NCBI GenBank assembly: GCA_049671305.1 | Contig: JBATUR010000073.1 | Location: 46,497-110,496, forward strand | Direction: 5' to 3' | Origin: CADCTM01 sp049671305 | GTDB lineage: Bacteria; Cyanobacteriota; Cyanobacteriia; Cyanobacteriales; Coleofasciculaceae | Length of the DNA: 64,000 nt | The notes under the pieces: model-generated | What the model was told of the DNA's origin: nothing | Databases searched by the model: none | The model's input: the letters and a program-made list of their open reading frames with translations, nothing else | Position numbers and translations under genes: made by a program | Part shown: piece after piece, positions 45,979-54,594 of the stretch | Numbering within the stretch: position 1 is the stretch's first letter | Layout: every line of letters begins with the position of its first letter

Positions 45979-47078
45979 GTAATAAGAAAGATTCCCTGCT
46001 CATCAATCTCTCTTTTCTTTTTGCTAAACCTACTGGTATTAGCATTTATGCTGCCAATCTTTTCCCTTATTTAAAAACACTCAATCCGACTCTCCTAATT
46101 TCACCTGTAGCGGCTAAATTTGAGCAAGAATCTGCTGATTACTCCAGCTACTCTGTACCATCAGGTATGACTCCTGCACAAGGCACAAAAGGACATATCC
46201 GCCGCCTTTTATGGACACAATTACAACTGCCAAAAATTTATCAAAAACTACATTCTCCTCTACTATTTTCTCCCCTGCCAGAAGCACCTATTTTTACAAA
46301 ATGTCGCTACGTTATTACTGTCCACGATTTAATTCCGCGACGTTTTCCACGTCGCGGTTCACCTCTAACAACTTATTTTAAATACTATCTTCCCCAAGTT
46401 CTTGCCCAAGCACAACATATCCTCTGTGACTCTCAGTCAACTGCTAATGATATTATCAATTTTTATAATATTTCATCTGACAAAATTACTCCCGTTCTCC
46501 TTGCCCATAACCCGAATCATTTCCGATTTCTTGACTTACCAACTAGCAATTATTTCTTATACGTTGGAAGGCATGATCCTTATAAAAATTTGCAACGATT
46601 AATTGACGCTTTTGCAGGTTTAGTTAATAATTATAACTACGAACTTTGGATTGCAGGACCCGCTGATCAACGTTATACACCAATTCTTCAGGCACAAGTA
46701 GAAAGTTTGAATTTAACTAATCAAGTAAAATTCCTCAACTATATAGATTACAATCAATTACCAATCATTATCAACCAAGCAATTGCTCTCGTTTTCCCTA
46801 GTCTTTGGGAAGGTTTTGGTTTGCCTGTTTTGGAAGCAATGGCTTGTGGTACTCCTGTAATTACTTCCAATATTTCTTCGTTACCAGAAGTTGTGGGTGA
46901 GGCGGCAATTTTGATTGATCCAAACAACACAAACGAGATTACTGAAGCGATGCAAATGCTTGCTAATGATACAAATTTGCGATCGCATTTTAGCACCCTT
47001 AGCCTCAAGCAAGCTAGTCAATTTAGCTGGAAAAAAACCGGAATTGCCACAAGAGAAGTCCTCAAACAATATCTGTAA
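45975..47078 (+). CDS. GT4 family glycosyltransferase
   Basis: 367 residues, ATG overlapping the previous stop by 4 bases. Motifs: KPTGISIYAANLFPYL near the start, VHDLIPRRFPRRGSPLTTYF, FLYVGRHDPYKNLQRLIDAF, and WEGFGLPVLEAMACGTPVIT with the donor-binding glutamates. It resembles its upstream neighbour across the C-terminal half, so the pair may be an old tandem duplication. It is the last plus-strand gene of the polysaccharide locus and converges with the small EamA-type gene. Confidence 0.9.
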   Translation: MSNKKDSLLINLSFLFAKPTGISIYAANLFPYLKTLNPTLLISPVAAKFEQESADYSSYSVPSGMTPAQGTKGHIRRLLWTQLQLPKIYQKLHSPLLFSPLPEAPIFTKCRYVITVHDLIPRRFPRRGSPLTTYFKYYLPQVLAQAQHILCDSQSTANDIINFYNISSDKITPVLLAHNPNHFRFLDLPTSNYFLYVGRHDPYKNLQRLIDAFAGLVNNYNYELWIAGPADQRYTPILQAQVESLNLTNQVKFLNYIDYNQLPIIINQAIALVFPSLWEGFGLPVLEAMACGTPVITSNISSLPEVVGEAAILIDPNNTNEITEAMQMLANDTNLRSHFSTLSLKQASQFSWKKTGIATREVLKQYL

Positions 47079-47093
47079 TTTTGCTCAAACTAT

Positions 47094-47462
47094 CTACCGT
47101 TGCCACATCACTAAAACCACACCAAAAACAATAAAAGCCATACCAAATATGCGAGTTCCCGGAATTTGTTCTTGAAATACGAAATGACCCAATATAATTG
47201 CTAAAACATAAGTTAAAGCAACCGCCGGACTAGCAATGCTAAGTTTTACACGAGTCAGCAGCAAAATATAAGCAATTGCTCCCAAAGCGTAGCAAACTAA
47301 ACCAGCTAACAACTCCGGCGTAGTAACAATACTCAAAATATGACTGACAACATTACTACCATTAACTTTTCCTAACTTCAAGGCACCTGCTTTCAAGAAA
47401 AATTGCCCTGATACACTGGCAATAATTGAAATCAGTAATAAAACAAACTCTTGTAAAGTCAC
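47094..47462 (-). CDS. Small EamA/SMR-type membrane protein
   Basis: 122 residues, GTG start with AAGGA about ten bases upstream. Four membrane segments (about 3-22, 45-65, 68-88, 97-118). The C-terminal pattern ASPAVALTYVLAIILGHFVFQEQIPGTRIFG is that of single-repeat drug/metabolite transporters such as ArnE/ArnF and EmrE-like proteins. Like the protein at 23167 it lies on the minus strand at the edge of a glycan gene block; the two could form a heterodimeric lipid-sugar flippase. Independent small-molecule export is the alternative. Confidence 0.72.
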   Translation of the reverse strand: MTLQEFVLLLISIIASVSGQFFLKAGALKLGKVNGSNVVSHILSIVTTPELLAGLVCYALGAIAYILLLTRVKLSIASPAVALTYVLAIILGHFVFQEQIPGTRIFGMAFIVFGVVLVMWQR

Positions 47463-47800
47463 AGCATAAATCCTTGGGCAGTCGCTTGGTTAAATAATTT
47501 CTTGCTAACTTTTAAAACAATACTAGAAGTGATTGTAAATAATCAAAAGCGCAATCCCAAGATGTATTTTGCCATCTGGAGATAAACGCCTATAAAATCA
47601 AAGATAAACTATTAATAAAACGTAGTATTGCCTCAAATTTTCCTAGTGACGACCTATAACCCCTAGACGCTGGCAGCAGGCAGTCAAAATTGCCGTAGAC
47701 ATTTCTGGACAATGTTTGTAGCAACAACTGACTACAATTGTTTTGGGGGTAAAATTGCCAGCATCTCTAAATCCCTCAACTATTTATTAGGAACTCGGTT
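47463..47800. other. Non-coding gap before der
   Basis: 338 bases between divergent genes. AT-rich in the first two-thirds; no gene, tRNA or strong hairpin is recognised. It should contain the promoters of der and of the small membrane protein gene. It separates the polysaccharide locus from the conserved housekeeping block. Confidence 0.5.
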
Positions 47801-49192
47801 ATGACTCTGCCTATTGTTGCTGTTATTGGACGCCCAAACGTGGGCAAATCAACCCTTGTCAATCGTTTAGCCTGCGTTACAGATGCAATTGTACACGACC
47901 AACCAGGGGTGACACGCGATCGCACTTATCGTACTGCCTTTTGGCAAGACCGCGAATACGTCGTAGTTGACACGGGCGGCTTGATTTTTGATGATGACAC
48001 CGAATTCCTCCCCCTGATTCGAGAACAAGCCTTCGCTGCCCTTGCAGAATCCAGTGCCGCCATATTTGTCGTCGATGGTCAAGGCGGTTTAACCGAATCT
48101 GATGGCGAAATTGCCCGTTGGTTACGTCAACAAAGCGTACCAGTTTTGCTTGCTGTGAATAAATGTGAATCGCCGCAACAAGGCATGATCCAAGCTGCCG
48201 AATTTTGGGAATTAGGTTTAGGTGAACCCTATCCAGTTTCAGCAATTCACGGTGGTGGTACTGGTGAATTACTTGATCAATTAATCACCTTCTTACCAAC
48301 AGTTGCCGAACCCGCAGAAACTCAAGAAATAAAAGTAGCAATTGTTGGACGACCTAATGTTGGCAAGTCTAGCTTATTAAACGCTTTCACAGGTGAAAAT
48401 CGCTCGATTGTTAGCCCAATTTCTGGCACCACCCGCGATGCTATTGATATGGTTGTCGAACGTCCTGGAAACCCAGAAAAAGACATCGCCAGCAAAACTT
48501 ACCGACTAATTGATACTGCCGGAATTCGTAAGAAGAAAAACGTTGAATATGGTCCCGAATTTTTTGGCATAAATCGCGCCTTTAAAGCAATTCGTCGTTC
48601 TGATGTAGTATTACTAGTAATTGATGCAGTTGATGGCGTTACCGAACAAGATCAAAAACTAGCTGGACGCATTGCCGATGAAGGCAAAGCTGCTGTAATT
48701 GTTGTCAATAAATGGGATGCCGTAGAAAAAGATTCTTACACAATCTACGAGTACGAAAAACTCGCCAAAAGCCGTCTGTCATTTATCGAATGGTCAGAAA
48801 TGATTTTTGTTAGTGCCTTAACCGGACAAAGAGTTGAAAAAATTCTTGATTTAGTTGATGTAGCCGCCGAACAATATCAGCGTCGTGTCACAACTTCGGT
48901 AATTAATGAAGTGCTGCAAGAGGCTGTTAGTTGGCATTCTCCACCCACAAACCGTCAAGGACGCCAAGGTAAAATTTATTATGGTACTCAGGTAAAAAGT
49001 CAGCCGCCAACTATTGCCTTATTTGTAAATGAGCCGGCACGTTTTAATGACAATTACCGTCGTTATATTGAAGGTCAATTTCGCCAACAATTAGGCTTTA
49101 CTGGCACACCAATACGCTTATTATGGCGTGGTAAGAAAACTCGCGATGGGGGAGATTCACATATTTCAGCAAACCGCGCCACTCGTGTTTAG
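47801..49192 (+). CDS. der: GTPase Der (EngA), ribosome 50S assembly
   Basis: 463 residues, usual length. Der is an essential GTPase for 50S ribosome maturation. Two GTPase domains in tandem are clear: the first with GRPNVGKST (residues 9-17) and DTGGL, the second with GRPNVGKSS near 183, DTAGIRKK and NKWDAV. The C-terminal KH-like domain (from about 355) includes FVNEPARFNDNYRRYIEGQFR and TPIRLLWRGKK. The gene is followed by a CbiQ/EcfT-like gene on the same strand, 87 bases away. Confidence 0.97.
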   Translation: MTLPIVAVIGRPNVGKSTLVNRLACVTDAIVHDQPGVTRDRTYRTAFWQDREYVVVDTGGLIFDDDTEFLPLIREQAFAALAESSAAIFVVDGQGGLTESDGEIARWLRQQSVPVLLAVNKCESPQQGMIQAAEFWELGLGEPYPVSAIHGGGTGELLDQLITFLPTVAEPAETQEIKVAIVGRPNVGKSSLLNAFTGENRSIVSPISGTTRDAIDMVVERPGNPEKDIASKTYRLIDTAGIRKKKNVEYGPEFFGINRAFKAIRRSDVVLLVIDAVDGVTEQDQKLAGRIADEGKAAVIVVNKWDAVEKDSYTIYEYEKLAKSRLSFIEWSEMIFVSALTGQRVEKILDLVDVAAEQYQRRVTTSVINEVLQEAVSWHSPPTNRQGRQGKIYYGTQVKSQPPTIALFVNEPARFNDNYRRYIEGQFRQQLGFTGTPIRLLWRGKKTRDGGDSHISANRATRV

Positions 49193-49279
49193 TTATCCTG
49201 TTTGCGGCGCTAATAGCTGTACTTACTGATCAGTCTGGGATGGATCTGTTAGCGACTATATGATCACAAATGACTAAAA

Positions 49280-50152
49280 ATGGACTTATTGCGATCGCTT
49301 CCCCTTGGACTATATCTAGAACAACCCATTACCTGGCTCCATCAAATAGATTCTAGAGTCAAATTTATTTGGTTGATGAGCTTTCTTTTAGCTCCTTTGG
49401 TAGATAATCCTTACTGGCGTCTATCAATGGTTGTTGTGCTGGTTCTGCTAACTTTATCAGCGGCAATTCCTTGGCGTGTTTGGCGTAATCAAATGGGTTG
49501 GTTGTTGGTAGTAGCAGGCTTGGTTTTTCTGTTAAGTGCGATCGCTCCTGATGGTTTTGCCGTCAACCCGACTCCGCGCCTACCCGCCAGCATCACCCTG
49601 CCTCAACCAACAGACTATCGCTATGTTATTTGGAGTGCAGGACCTGCTGTTGTGACACGCCGTAGCCTTGATTTGGCTGTGCGCGTCAGCACGTTGCTCT
49701 TTACCTTAATTTACAGCACCAACTTGTTCTTATTGACCACCGCGCCGGAAGAAATTACCGCTGGTTTAGAAAGCTTAATGCGACCCTTGCGCCGCTTCAA
49801 CCTGCCTGTAACCGAAATTACACTTACCCTAACCCTGTCCTTGCGCTTTATCCCCTTAGTCTTGGAAGAAGTGCAAAACTTAGTCAGGAGTGTACGCACA
49901 CGCGCCATCAACTGGAAAAAATTAGGCATTCGCAAAAGCCTGCAAGTTTGGTTAATGGTATCAGAACGCCTTTTGGAAAATCTCCTACTCAGAGCCGAGC
50001 AAATTGCCAGCGCCATGACAGTACGGGGCTTTACCAGTCCTTCCGAGCATCGGGTACAGTGGCATCAACTACGCCTTGGTCGGGGTGACTGGGTTGCCAT
50101 TGTACTGTTGTTCTTGTTTTGGGGCATCGGCATAGGTGGGACTTTGTTATGA
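49280..50152 (+). CDS. Energy-coupling factor transporter membrane protein (EcfT/CbiQ family)
   Basis: 290 residues with about five to six membrane segments. The coupling motifs for the ECF ATPases are RSVRTRAINWKK-type basic helix near 205 and ASAMTVRGFTSPSEHR near 250, where the Arg-Gly pair contacts the ATPase. ECF transporters import vitamins or metal ions using a separate substrate-binding protein, which is not encoded here. This order, der followed by the EcfT gene, is common in cyanobacteria. Its stop overlaps acpS by 4 bases. Confidence 0.88.
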   Translation: MDLLRSLPLGLYLEQPITWLHQIDSRVKFIWLMSFLLAPLVDNPYWRLSMVVVLVLLTLSAAIPWRVWRNQMGWLLVVAGLVFLLSAIAPDGFAVNPTPRLPASITLPQPTDYRYVIWSAGPAVVTRRSLDLAVRVSTLLFTLIYSTNLFLLTTAPEEITAGLESLMRPLRRFNLPVTEITLTLTLSLRFIPLVLEEVQNLVRSVRTRAINWKKLGIRKSLQVWLMVSERLLENLLLRAEQIASAMTVRGFTSPSEHRVQWHQLRLGRGDWVAIVLLFLFWGIGIGGTLL

Positions 50153-50538
50153 TGCTACGGCTGGGTACAGATCTTGTCTACATTCCGCGTATTGCTGGTG
50201 CACTAGAGCGTTTTGGCGATCGCTTTTTGCAGCGTATCTATACCACAACTGAACAACAAGATTGTGGTTGTCTTCCTCCACAAACACCCAACATAAACCA
50301 GCTAGCAGGGCGCTGGGCAGCCAAGGAAGCCGTCGCTAAGGCACTTTTGACCGGATTTCGTGGTTTTTCATATACCGACATCGAGATTCGGCGTCAAGCC
50401 AATGGTGCACCACAAGTCTCGTTGCACAATAACGCCGCCGCCCTAGCTGCTAGCTTAGGAAAATGTCAATGGCAGTTGAGCCTCAGTCATGACCGTGATT
50501 ATTGCGTAGCCACAGTGCTGTTGATTTGTGAATGTTGA
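50149..50538 (+). CDS. acpS: Holo-[acyl-carrier-protein] synthase
   Basis: 129 residues from the ATG at 50149, which overlaps the EcfT stop (ATGA); an in-frame start ten codons earlier would be inside the EcfT gene and lacks family similarity. AcpS attaches 4'-phosphopantetheine from CoA to the acyl carrier protein. Motifs are LRLGTDLVYIPRI with the Mg-binding Asp8 and RWAAKEAVAKALLTG with the Glu; LSLSHDRDYCVATVLL closes the domain. Length is normal for AcpS. Confidence 0.93.
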   Translation: MMLRLGTDLVYIPRIAGALERFGDRFLQRIYTTTEQQDCGCLPPQTPNINQLAGRWAAKEAVAKALLTGFRGFSYTDIEIRRQANGAPQVSLHNNAAALAASLGKCQWQLSLSHDRDYCVATVLLICEC

Positions 50539-50697
50539 TTATTAAATAGTTAGTATAAATATTTGCAATCAACATCAACCACAACTCTCGATGAATCCCG
50601 AATCAGGCTATTATCTGCATATCTTGAACTAAAAATTAAACTCCCTGATTGCTTGAGACTGCTCCCACTCCCCTAGTTAGGGATGGGTATTTTGTGA

Positions 50698-50973
50698 ATG
50701 TTAATGAATACTGAAACTTACCTAAATCACCCCACGTTTGGTCTACTTTATCGAGTTTGTCTGGTCGAAGAAGGGCGGGAACTATTTACTACCCTCTACG
50801 CCCAACGCTTATTTTTTGTTGTGGCAACAACTCCTAATGGTCTAACCTTTGAACCACTTGGTCGTTCAGAAGCCCGTCTTTTGGTAGAGTCTCGCTTGCG
50901 CCTACTGCGTCGTGCCGGTCCTCTTAGTGATTATGAGCAGCTTCAACGCATCCACAAACAAACTTTCCAATGA
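50698..50973 (+). CDS. pipX: PipX, NtcA coactivator and PII partner
   Basis: 91 residues (ATG at 50698 or 50704). The Tudor-like domain NHPTFGLLYRVCLVEEGRELFTTLYAQRLFFVV and the following helices GRSEARLLVESRLRLLRRAG are characteristic. PipX binds NtcA when 2-oxoglutarate is high and PII when it is low, linking carbon-nitrogen status to transcription. The gene is directly followed by pipY, as is usual in cyanobacteria. Confidence 0.95.
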   Translation: MLMNTETYLNHPTFGLLYRVCLVEEGRELFTTLYAQRLFFVVATTPNGLTFEPLGRSEARLLVESRLRLLRRAGPLSDYEQLQRIHKQTFQ

Positions 50974-50992
50974 TTAAAGACTGTTGAGATTA

Positions 50993-51676
50993 ATGAGTTT
51001 AATTACCCAACGCCTTGTTACAATTCGTCAACAGCTACCTCCACAAGTCCGCTTAATTGCCGTTACCAAACAAGTTTCAGTAGATGCAATGCGAGAAGCT
51101 TATGCGGCTGGTGTACGGGATTTTGGTGAAAGCAAAGTCCAAGAAGCGGAAGCCAAAGTTGCCCAACTTGCTGATTTGTCTGACCTCAATTGGCATTTTA
51201 TCGGGCATCTCCAGACGAATAAAGTCAAGAAAGCTTTGGAAATATTTAATTGGATTCATACCTGTGACAGCCTAAAATTAGCTCAACGCCTAAATCGATT
51301 AGCTACTGAGTTATCTCGGCAACCAAAAGTCTGTCTACAGGTAAAATTAATGTCAGACCCCAATAAATTTGGTTGGATGGCAGATGAACTTTTAGGGGAT
51401 CTACCAAAACTTGCTGAATGCGATGCTTTGAATTTTCAAGGTTTGATGACAATTCTGCCATTTGGATTGTCCGAAACTCAAAGTCAGGCTCTTTTTAGCA
51501 GTTGCCGTGAACTTGCCCAAAAAATTAAGGCGCAAAATTATACCAATTTACAACAAATTTCAGAGCTTTCGATGGGGATGTCTGGGGACTATCACCTCGC
51601 TGTGCAAGCAGGCGCAACGATGATACGCTTGGGTACAGTTATTTTTGGCGAACGCACTGCCCAAAGCATGGGCTAA
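50993..51676 (+). CDS. pipY: YggS-family PLP-binding protein PipY
   Basis: 227 residues from the ATG at 50993; a TTG three codons upstream is less likely. The PLP lysine lies in LIAVTKQVSVDAMREAY near residue 25, with GVRDFGESKVQEAEAK, WHFIGHLQTNKVKKAL and the C-terminal SMGMSGDYHLAVQAGATMIRLGT forming the phosphate site. YggS/PLPBP proteins hold PLP homeostasis and bind no substrate as classic enzymes. It starts 19 bases after pipX and is normally coregulated with it. Confidence 0.93.
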   Translation: MSLITQRLVTIRQQLPPQVRLIAVTKQVSVDAMREAYAAGVRDFGESKVQEAEAKVAQLADLSDLNWHFIGHLQTNKVKKALEIFNWIHTCDSLKLAQRLNRLATELSRQPKVCLQVKLMSDPNKFGWMADELLGDLPKLAECDALNFQGLMTILPFGLSETQSQALFSSCRELAQKIKAQNYTNLQQISELSMGMSGDYHLAVQAGATMIRLGTVIFGERTAQSMG

Positions 51677-51935
51677 TATATTGCCATCATAACTTTATGA
51701 TTGATATTGTCATACATATAGTTTCGGGTGTATCACAATCAAATAAATTGCCGTGAGGAGGCTGATGTATACTTATTGACTTAATTTTGATCAGGTTTAA
51801 CTTGATGACTTGAGTTAAGTGAGCCATATCTAATCTTGGCAATCACAACAAGTATATGTTGAAGATGGCTAACTTAAAGACAGTGGCTTATTGAGGTTTT
51901 AGCATCAAGTATCAAATAGGAATGGAGAGCAAACG

Positions 51936-52541
51936 ATGAACAACATTTTTACCAAGTTAAGAGATTTTGTTGGACTTAATGAGCCAGCAGAATATGAATA
52001 CGAGTACGAAGATGTAGATGGAGAAACTTATCAAAATCTCTATCAACAAGAGCAACAGCCGGTTCAACAAGTCCCAGTGCCGCCTGTGGTGGAAGAGGAA
52101 CGCCCACGCCGTCGTGTCAACAGGGAACGTACAGTTGTAGGAACAGATGCAGGAATAGGAGCTAGTACCATGAACAATGTAATTGGGATGCCTGGTGTGA
52201 ATGGACTTTCGGAAGTAGCAGTAATTGAGCCTCGTTCTTTTGAGGAAATGCCCCAGGTAATTCAGGCGCTTCGTGAGCGTAAGTCGGTGGTTCTAAATTT
52301 AACGATTATGGACCCAGACCAAGCGCAACGGGCGGTAGATTTTGTGGCTGGTGGTACTTATGCGATTGATGGTCATCAAGAGCGTATTGGTGAGAGTATT
52401 TTCTTGTTCACACCTAGCTGTGTTCAGGTTAGCACTCAGTCGGGCGTAGTTCATGATGTTTCTGCCCAAAATATGCGATCGCCTCGACAACCTGCTCCTG
52501 CACCTGCTTGGGCACCAGAGCAAGACCGCATGGCTCAGTAA
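51936..52541 (+). CDS. sepF: Cell division protein SepF
   Basis: 201 residues. The N-terminal helix MNNIFTKLRDFVGLNE is the membrane-targeting helix; an acidic region (EYEYEYEDVD) and a Gln/Pro-rich linker follow. The SepF domain (from ~95) includes VIEPRSFEEMPQVIQALRERKSVVLNLTIMDPDQAQRAVDFVAGG. SepF tethers FtsZ to the membrane in cyanobacteria, which lack FtsA. Placement between pipY and proC is conserved. A 259-base gap upstream holds the promoter region, with no other gene seen. Confidence 0.95.
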   Translation: MNNIFTKLRDFVGLNEPAEYEYEYEDVDGETYQNLYQQEQQPVQQVPVPPVVEEERPRRRVNRERTVVGTDAGIGASTMNNVIGMPGVNGLSEVAVIEPRSFEEMPQVIQALRERKSVVLNLTIMDPDQAQRAVDFVAGGTYAIDGHQERIGESIFLFTPSCVQVSTQSGVVHDVSAQNMRSPRQPAPAPAWAPEQDRMAQ

Positions 52542-52616
52542 TGATTTGATCTTTAATTTTTGAATTAAAGGTTGTGTTTGATTTTGGCTCACTAATTGGG
52601 ATAAAGGGGTGTTAGG

Positions 52617-53429
52617 GTGTCTATTCAGCTTGGAATGATTGGTGGCGGGGTAATGGGAGAGGCTCTCTTATCCCGTTTAATTAATCAGCAGGTTTATCAC
52701 CCTGATCAGATTTTAGTGAGTGATCCTGTCTCGGCACGATGTGCGGCTTTGGCAGAGCAGTATGGTGTGCAGGTGACATCAGATAATCAAGCAGCAGCGG
52801 CGGCGGCAGATGTTTTGTTGTTGGCTATTAAGCCTCAAGTTTTTGAGGTGGTGGCAGCAAATATCGCGGTTGATGAGGGTTCAGAAGCGCCGCTGCCTGT
52901 TGTGATTTCAATTTTGGCGGGTGTATCTTTGGGTAAATTGCAAGCTGCTTTTGGGCGGCAACCTGTGATCCGGGCGATGCCGAATACGCCGGCGACTGTG
53001 GGGGCGGGAATGACGGCTTTGGCGGCGGGGCAGGGGGTAACGCTGCAGCAGATGGCACAGGCAAGGGCGATTTTTGAGTCGGTGGGTGAGGTTGTGGAGG
53101 TGCCGGAGTCGTTGATGGATGCGGTGACGGGTTTATCGGGTTCGGGACCTGCTTATGTGGCGATGATGATTGAGGCTTTGGCTGATGGTGGTGTGGCGGC
53201 TGGTTTGCCAAGAGCGATCGCTTCTCAGTTGGCTTTATCGACGGTTTTGGGTACGGCTCAGTTGTTGCAAAAGTCTGAATTGCATCCGGCTGTGTTGAAG
53301 GATCGGGTTACTAGCCCTGGCGGCACGACGATTGCCGGGGTTGCTGAGTTGGAGCGTGGTGGGTTTCGTTCGGCGCTAATTGAGGCGGTACAGGCGGCTG
53401 CACGGCGCTCTGGGGAGTTGGGTAAGTAG
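52617..53429 (+). CDS. proC: Pyrroline-5-carboxylate reductase
   Basis: 270 residues from a GTG at 52617. The enzyme reduces pyrroline-5-carboxylate to proline with NAD(P)H. Rossmann start LGMIGGGVMGEALLSRL, cofactor region LAIKPQVFEVV, and the C-terminal signature GLSGSGPAYVAMMIEALADGGVAAGLPR with SPGGTTIAGVAELE are present. The coding strand is notably G-rich between about 52950 and 53180. It is the last gene before the CRISPR array, 37 bases away. Confidence 0.95.
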   Translation: MSIQLGMIGGGVMGEALLSRLINQQVYHPDQILVSDPVSARCAALAEQYGVQVTSDNQAAAAAADVLLLAIKPQVFEVVAANIAVDEGSEAPLPVVISILAGVSLGKLQAAFGRQPVIRAMPNTPATVGAGMTALAAGQGVTLQQMAQARAIFESVGEVVEVPESLMDAVTGLSGSGPAYVAMMIEALADGGVAAGLPRAIASQLALSTVLGTAQLLQKSELHPAVLKDRVTSPGGTTIAGVAELERGGFRSALIEAVQAAARRSGELGK

Positions 53430-53466
53430 GTTTTGGTGGATAATGTAGGCTTTGCAGAAGTATTTT

Positions 53467-54298
53467 GTTTGAATCCCTGAAAGGGATTATTGGCGATTCA
53501 GAGCATTGGCATTTTGCTATTTAAAATCACGCCTTTAGTTGGGTCGTTTCAATCCCTGAAAGGGATTAATTACGATTCAGAGGTCACCGTACCTGAACCA
53601 TCATTATCGACACTAGACAACTGGTTTCAATCCCTGAAAGGGATTAATTACGATTCAGAGTAATTTTCAATGAGTTTATTACAGTCAGCTTGCCGGTTTC
53701 AATCCCTGAAAGGGATTAATTACGATTCAGAGGCAATAATCGCAGGCGACCCCGACCAAGAAGGAAGTTTCAATCCCTGAAAGGGATTAATTACGATTCA
53801 GAGTGGGAGATTCTTGATTTAGATCAAGAATTTGTTCGTTTCAATCCCTGAAAGGGATTAATTACGATTCAGAGGTACAGTAGTCACTGTCAAAGATGAG
53901 ATAGTTAGTTTCAATCCCTGAAAGGGATTAATTACGATTCAGAGTGATTATGCAAATAGAAAGCGTACTAAATTAAGGTTTCAATCCCTGAAAGGGATTA
54001 ATTACGATTCAGAGATGAGGTAAAAGGCTTTTCAAGAGGAGTGAGAAGTTTCAATCCCTGAAAGGGATTAATTACGATTCAGAGCCGTAAGGTTGTCGTT
54101 ATTCCTGGGATGAATAATGTTTCAATCCCTGAAAGGGATTAATTACGATTCAGAGGTTGTACCAATAAGGGGGAAGAGGAATAGAAAGGTTTCAATCCCT
54201 GAAAGGGATTAATTACGATTCAGAGAAATTCAGCATCAGCGCGTCTTTCGATTGACTCAGCGTTTCAATCCCTGAAAGGGATTAATTACGATTCAGAG
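53467..54298 (-). CRISPR. CRISPR array, 12 repeats and 11 spacers
   Basis: The 37-base repeat reads GTTTCAATCCCTGAAAGG at its left and GATTCAGAG at its right on the + strand. Copies start at 53467, 53546, 53624, 53696, 53767, 53838, 53908, 53978, 54048, 54119, 54189 and 54262. The first copy is degenerate (GTTTGAA, and TTATTGGCG in place of TTAATTACG), the others appear identical. Spacers are 33-42 bases; the two longest (42, 41) are at the left. The repeat holds a hairpin AATCCCT-GAA-AGGGATT. On the minus strand the repeat ends GGGATTGAAAC, the usual 5'-handle side, and the degenerate copy is at the left, so transcription from the right on the minus strand is inferred. No cas gene is in the window, so subtype cannot be set. 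Confidence 0.97.
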
Positions 54299-54560
54299 AG
54301 CGGGACTCCGAAACCCATACTCTATTTAATTTTCAAGGTGCGTTTGCGACTACCTCTTTAAAAATATCATTACAGCCATCGATCTGGCAAGAGGCAATCT
54401 TCACATAAACCCTCAAAACCAGTCCCAGCAAGCATTACAGAGTTTGCGACTACCTCCACTCTCAGCAAAAAGGCTGCATCCCCCAACAGATAAGGAATAC
54501 AGCCCCAAAAATCCAATCCTTCAAAAAAACACCTATCGGTAGTCGCTAATCCTTACCAAA
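54299..54560 (-). promoter_or_regulatory. Probable CRISPR leader
   Basis: The 262 bases to the right of the array are AT-rich and non-coding. GTTTGCGACTACCTC occurs at 54342 and again at 54442, exactly 100 bases apart, and a partial inverted copy GGTAGTCGC lies at 54538-54546. A motif of this kind next to the conserved end of an array is what a leader with promoter and adaptation-protein sites would look like. The remaining ~35 bases to plsY hold nothing recognisable. Confidence 0.6.
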
Positions 54561-54594
54561 AACCCTCATCACAAAGCCAACAAAACAACACCAC

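Noticed and set aside
17399..47462. Complete Wzx/Wzy-dependent capsule locus
   Set aside because: No Wzx flippase, priming transferase or Wza/Wzc-like genes are seen; the ABC-type genes fit better.
52828..53211. 127-residue minus-strand ORF opposite proC
   Set aside because: Pro/Ser/His-rich shadow produced by the G-rich coding strand of proC.
53467..54298. Hairpins in CRISPR repeats as terminators
   Set aside because: They recur at regular spacing with unique spacers, so they are CRISPR repeats, not terminators.
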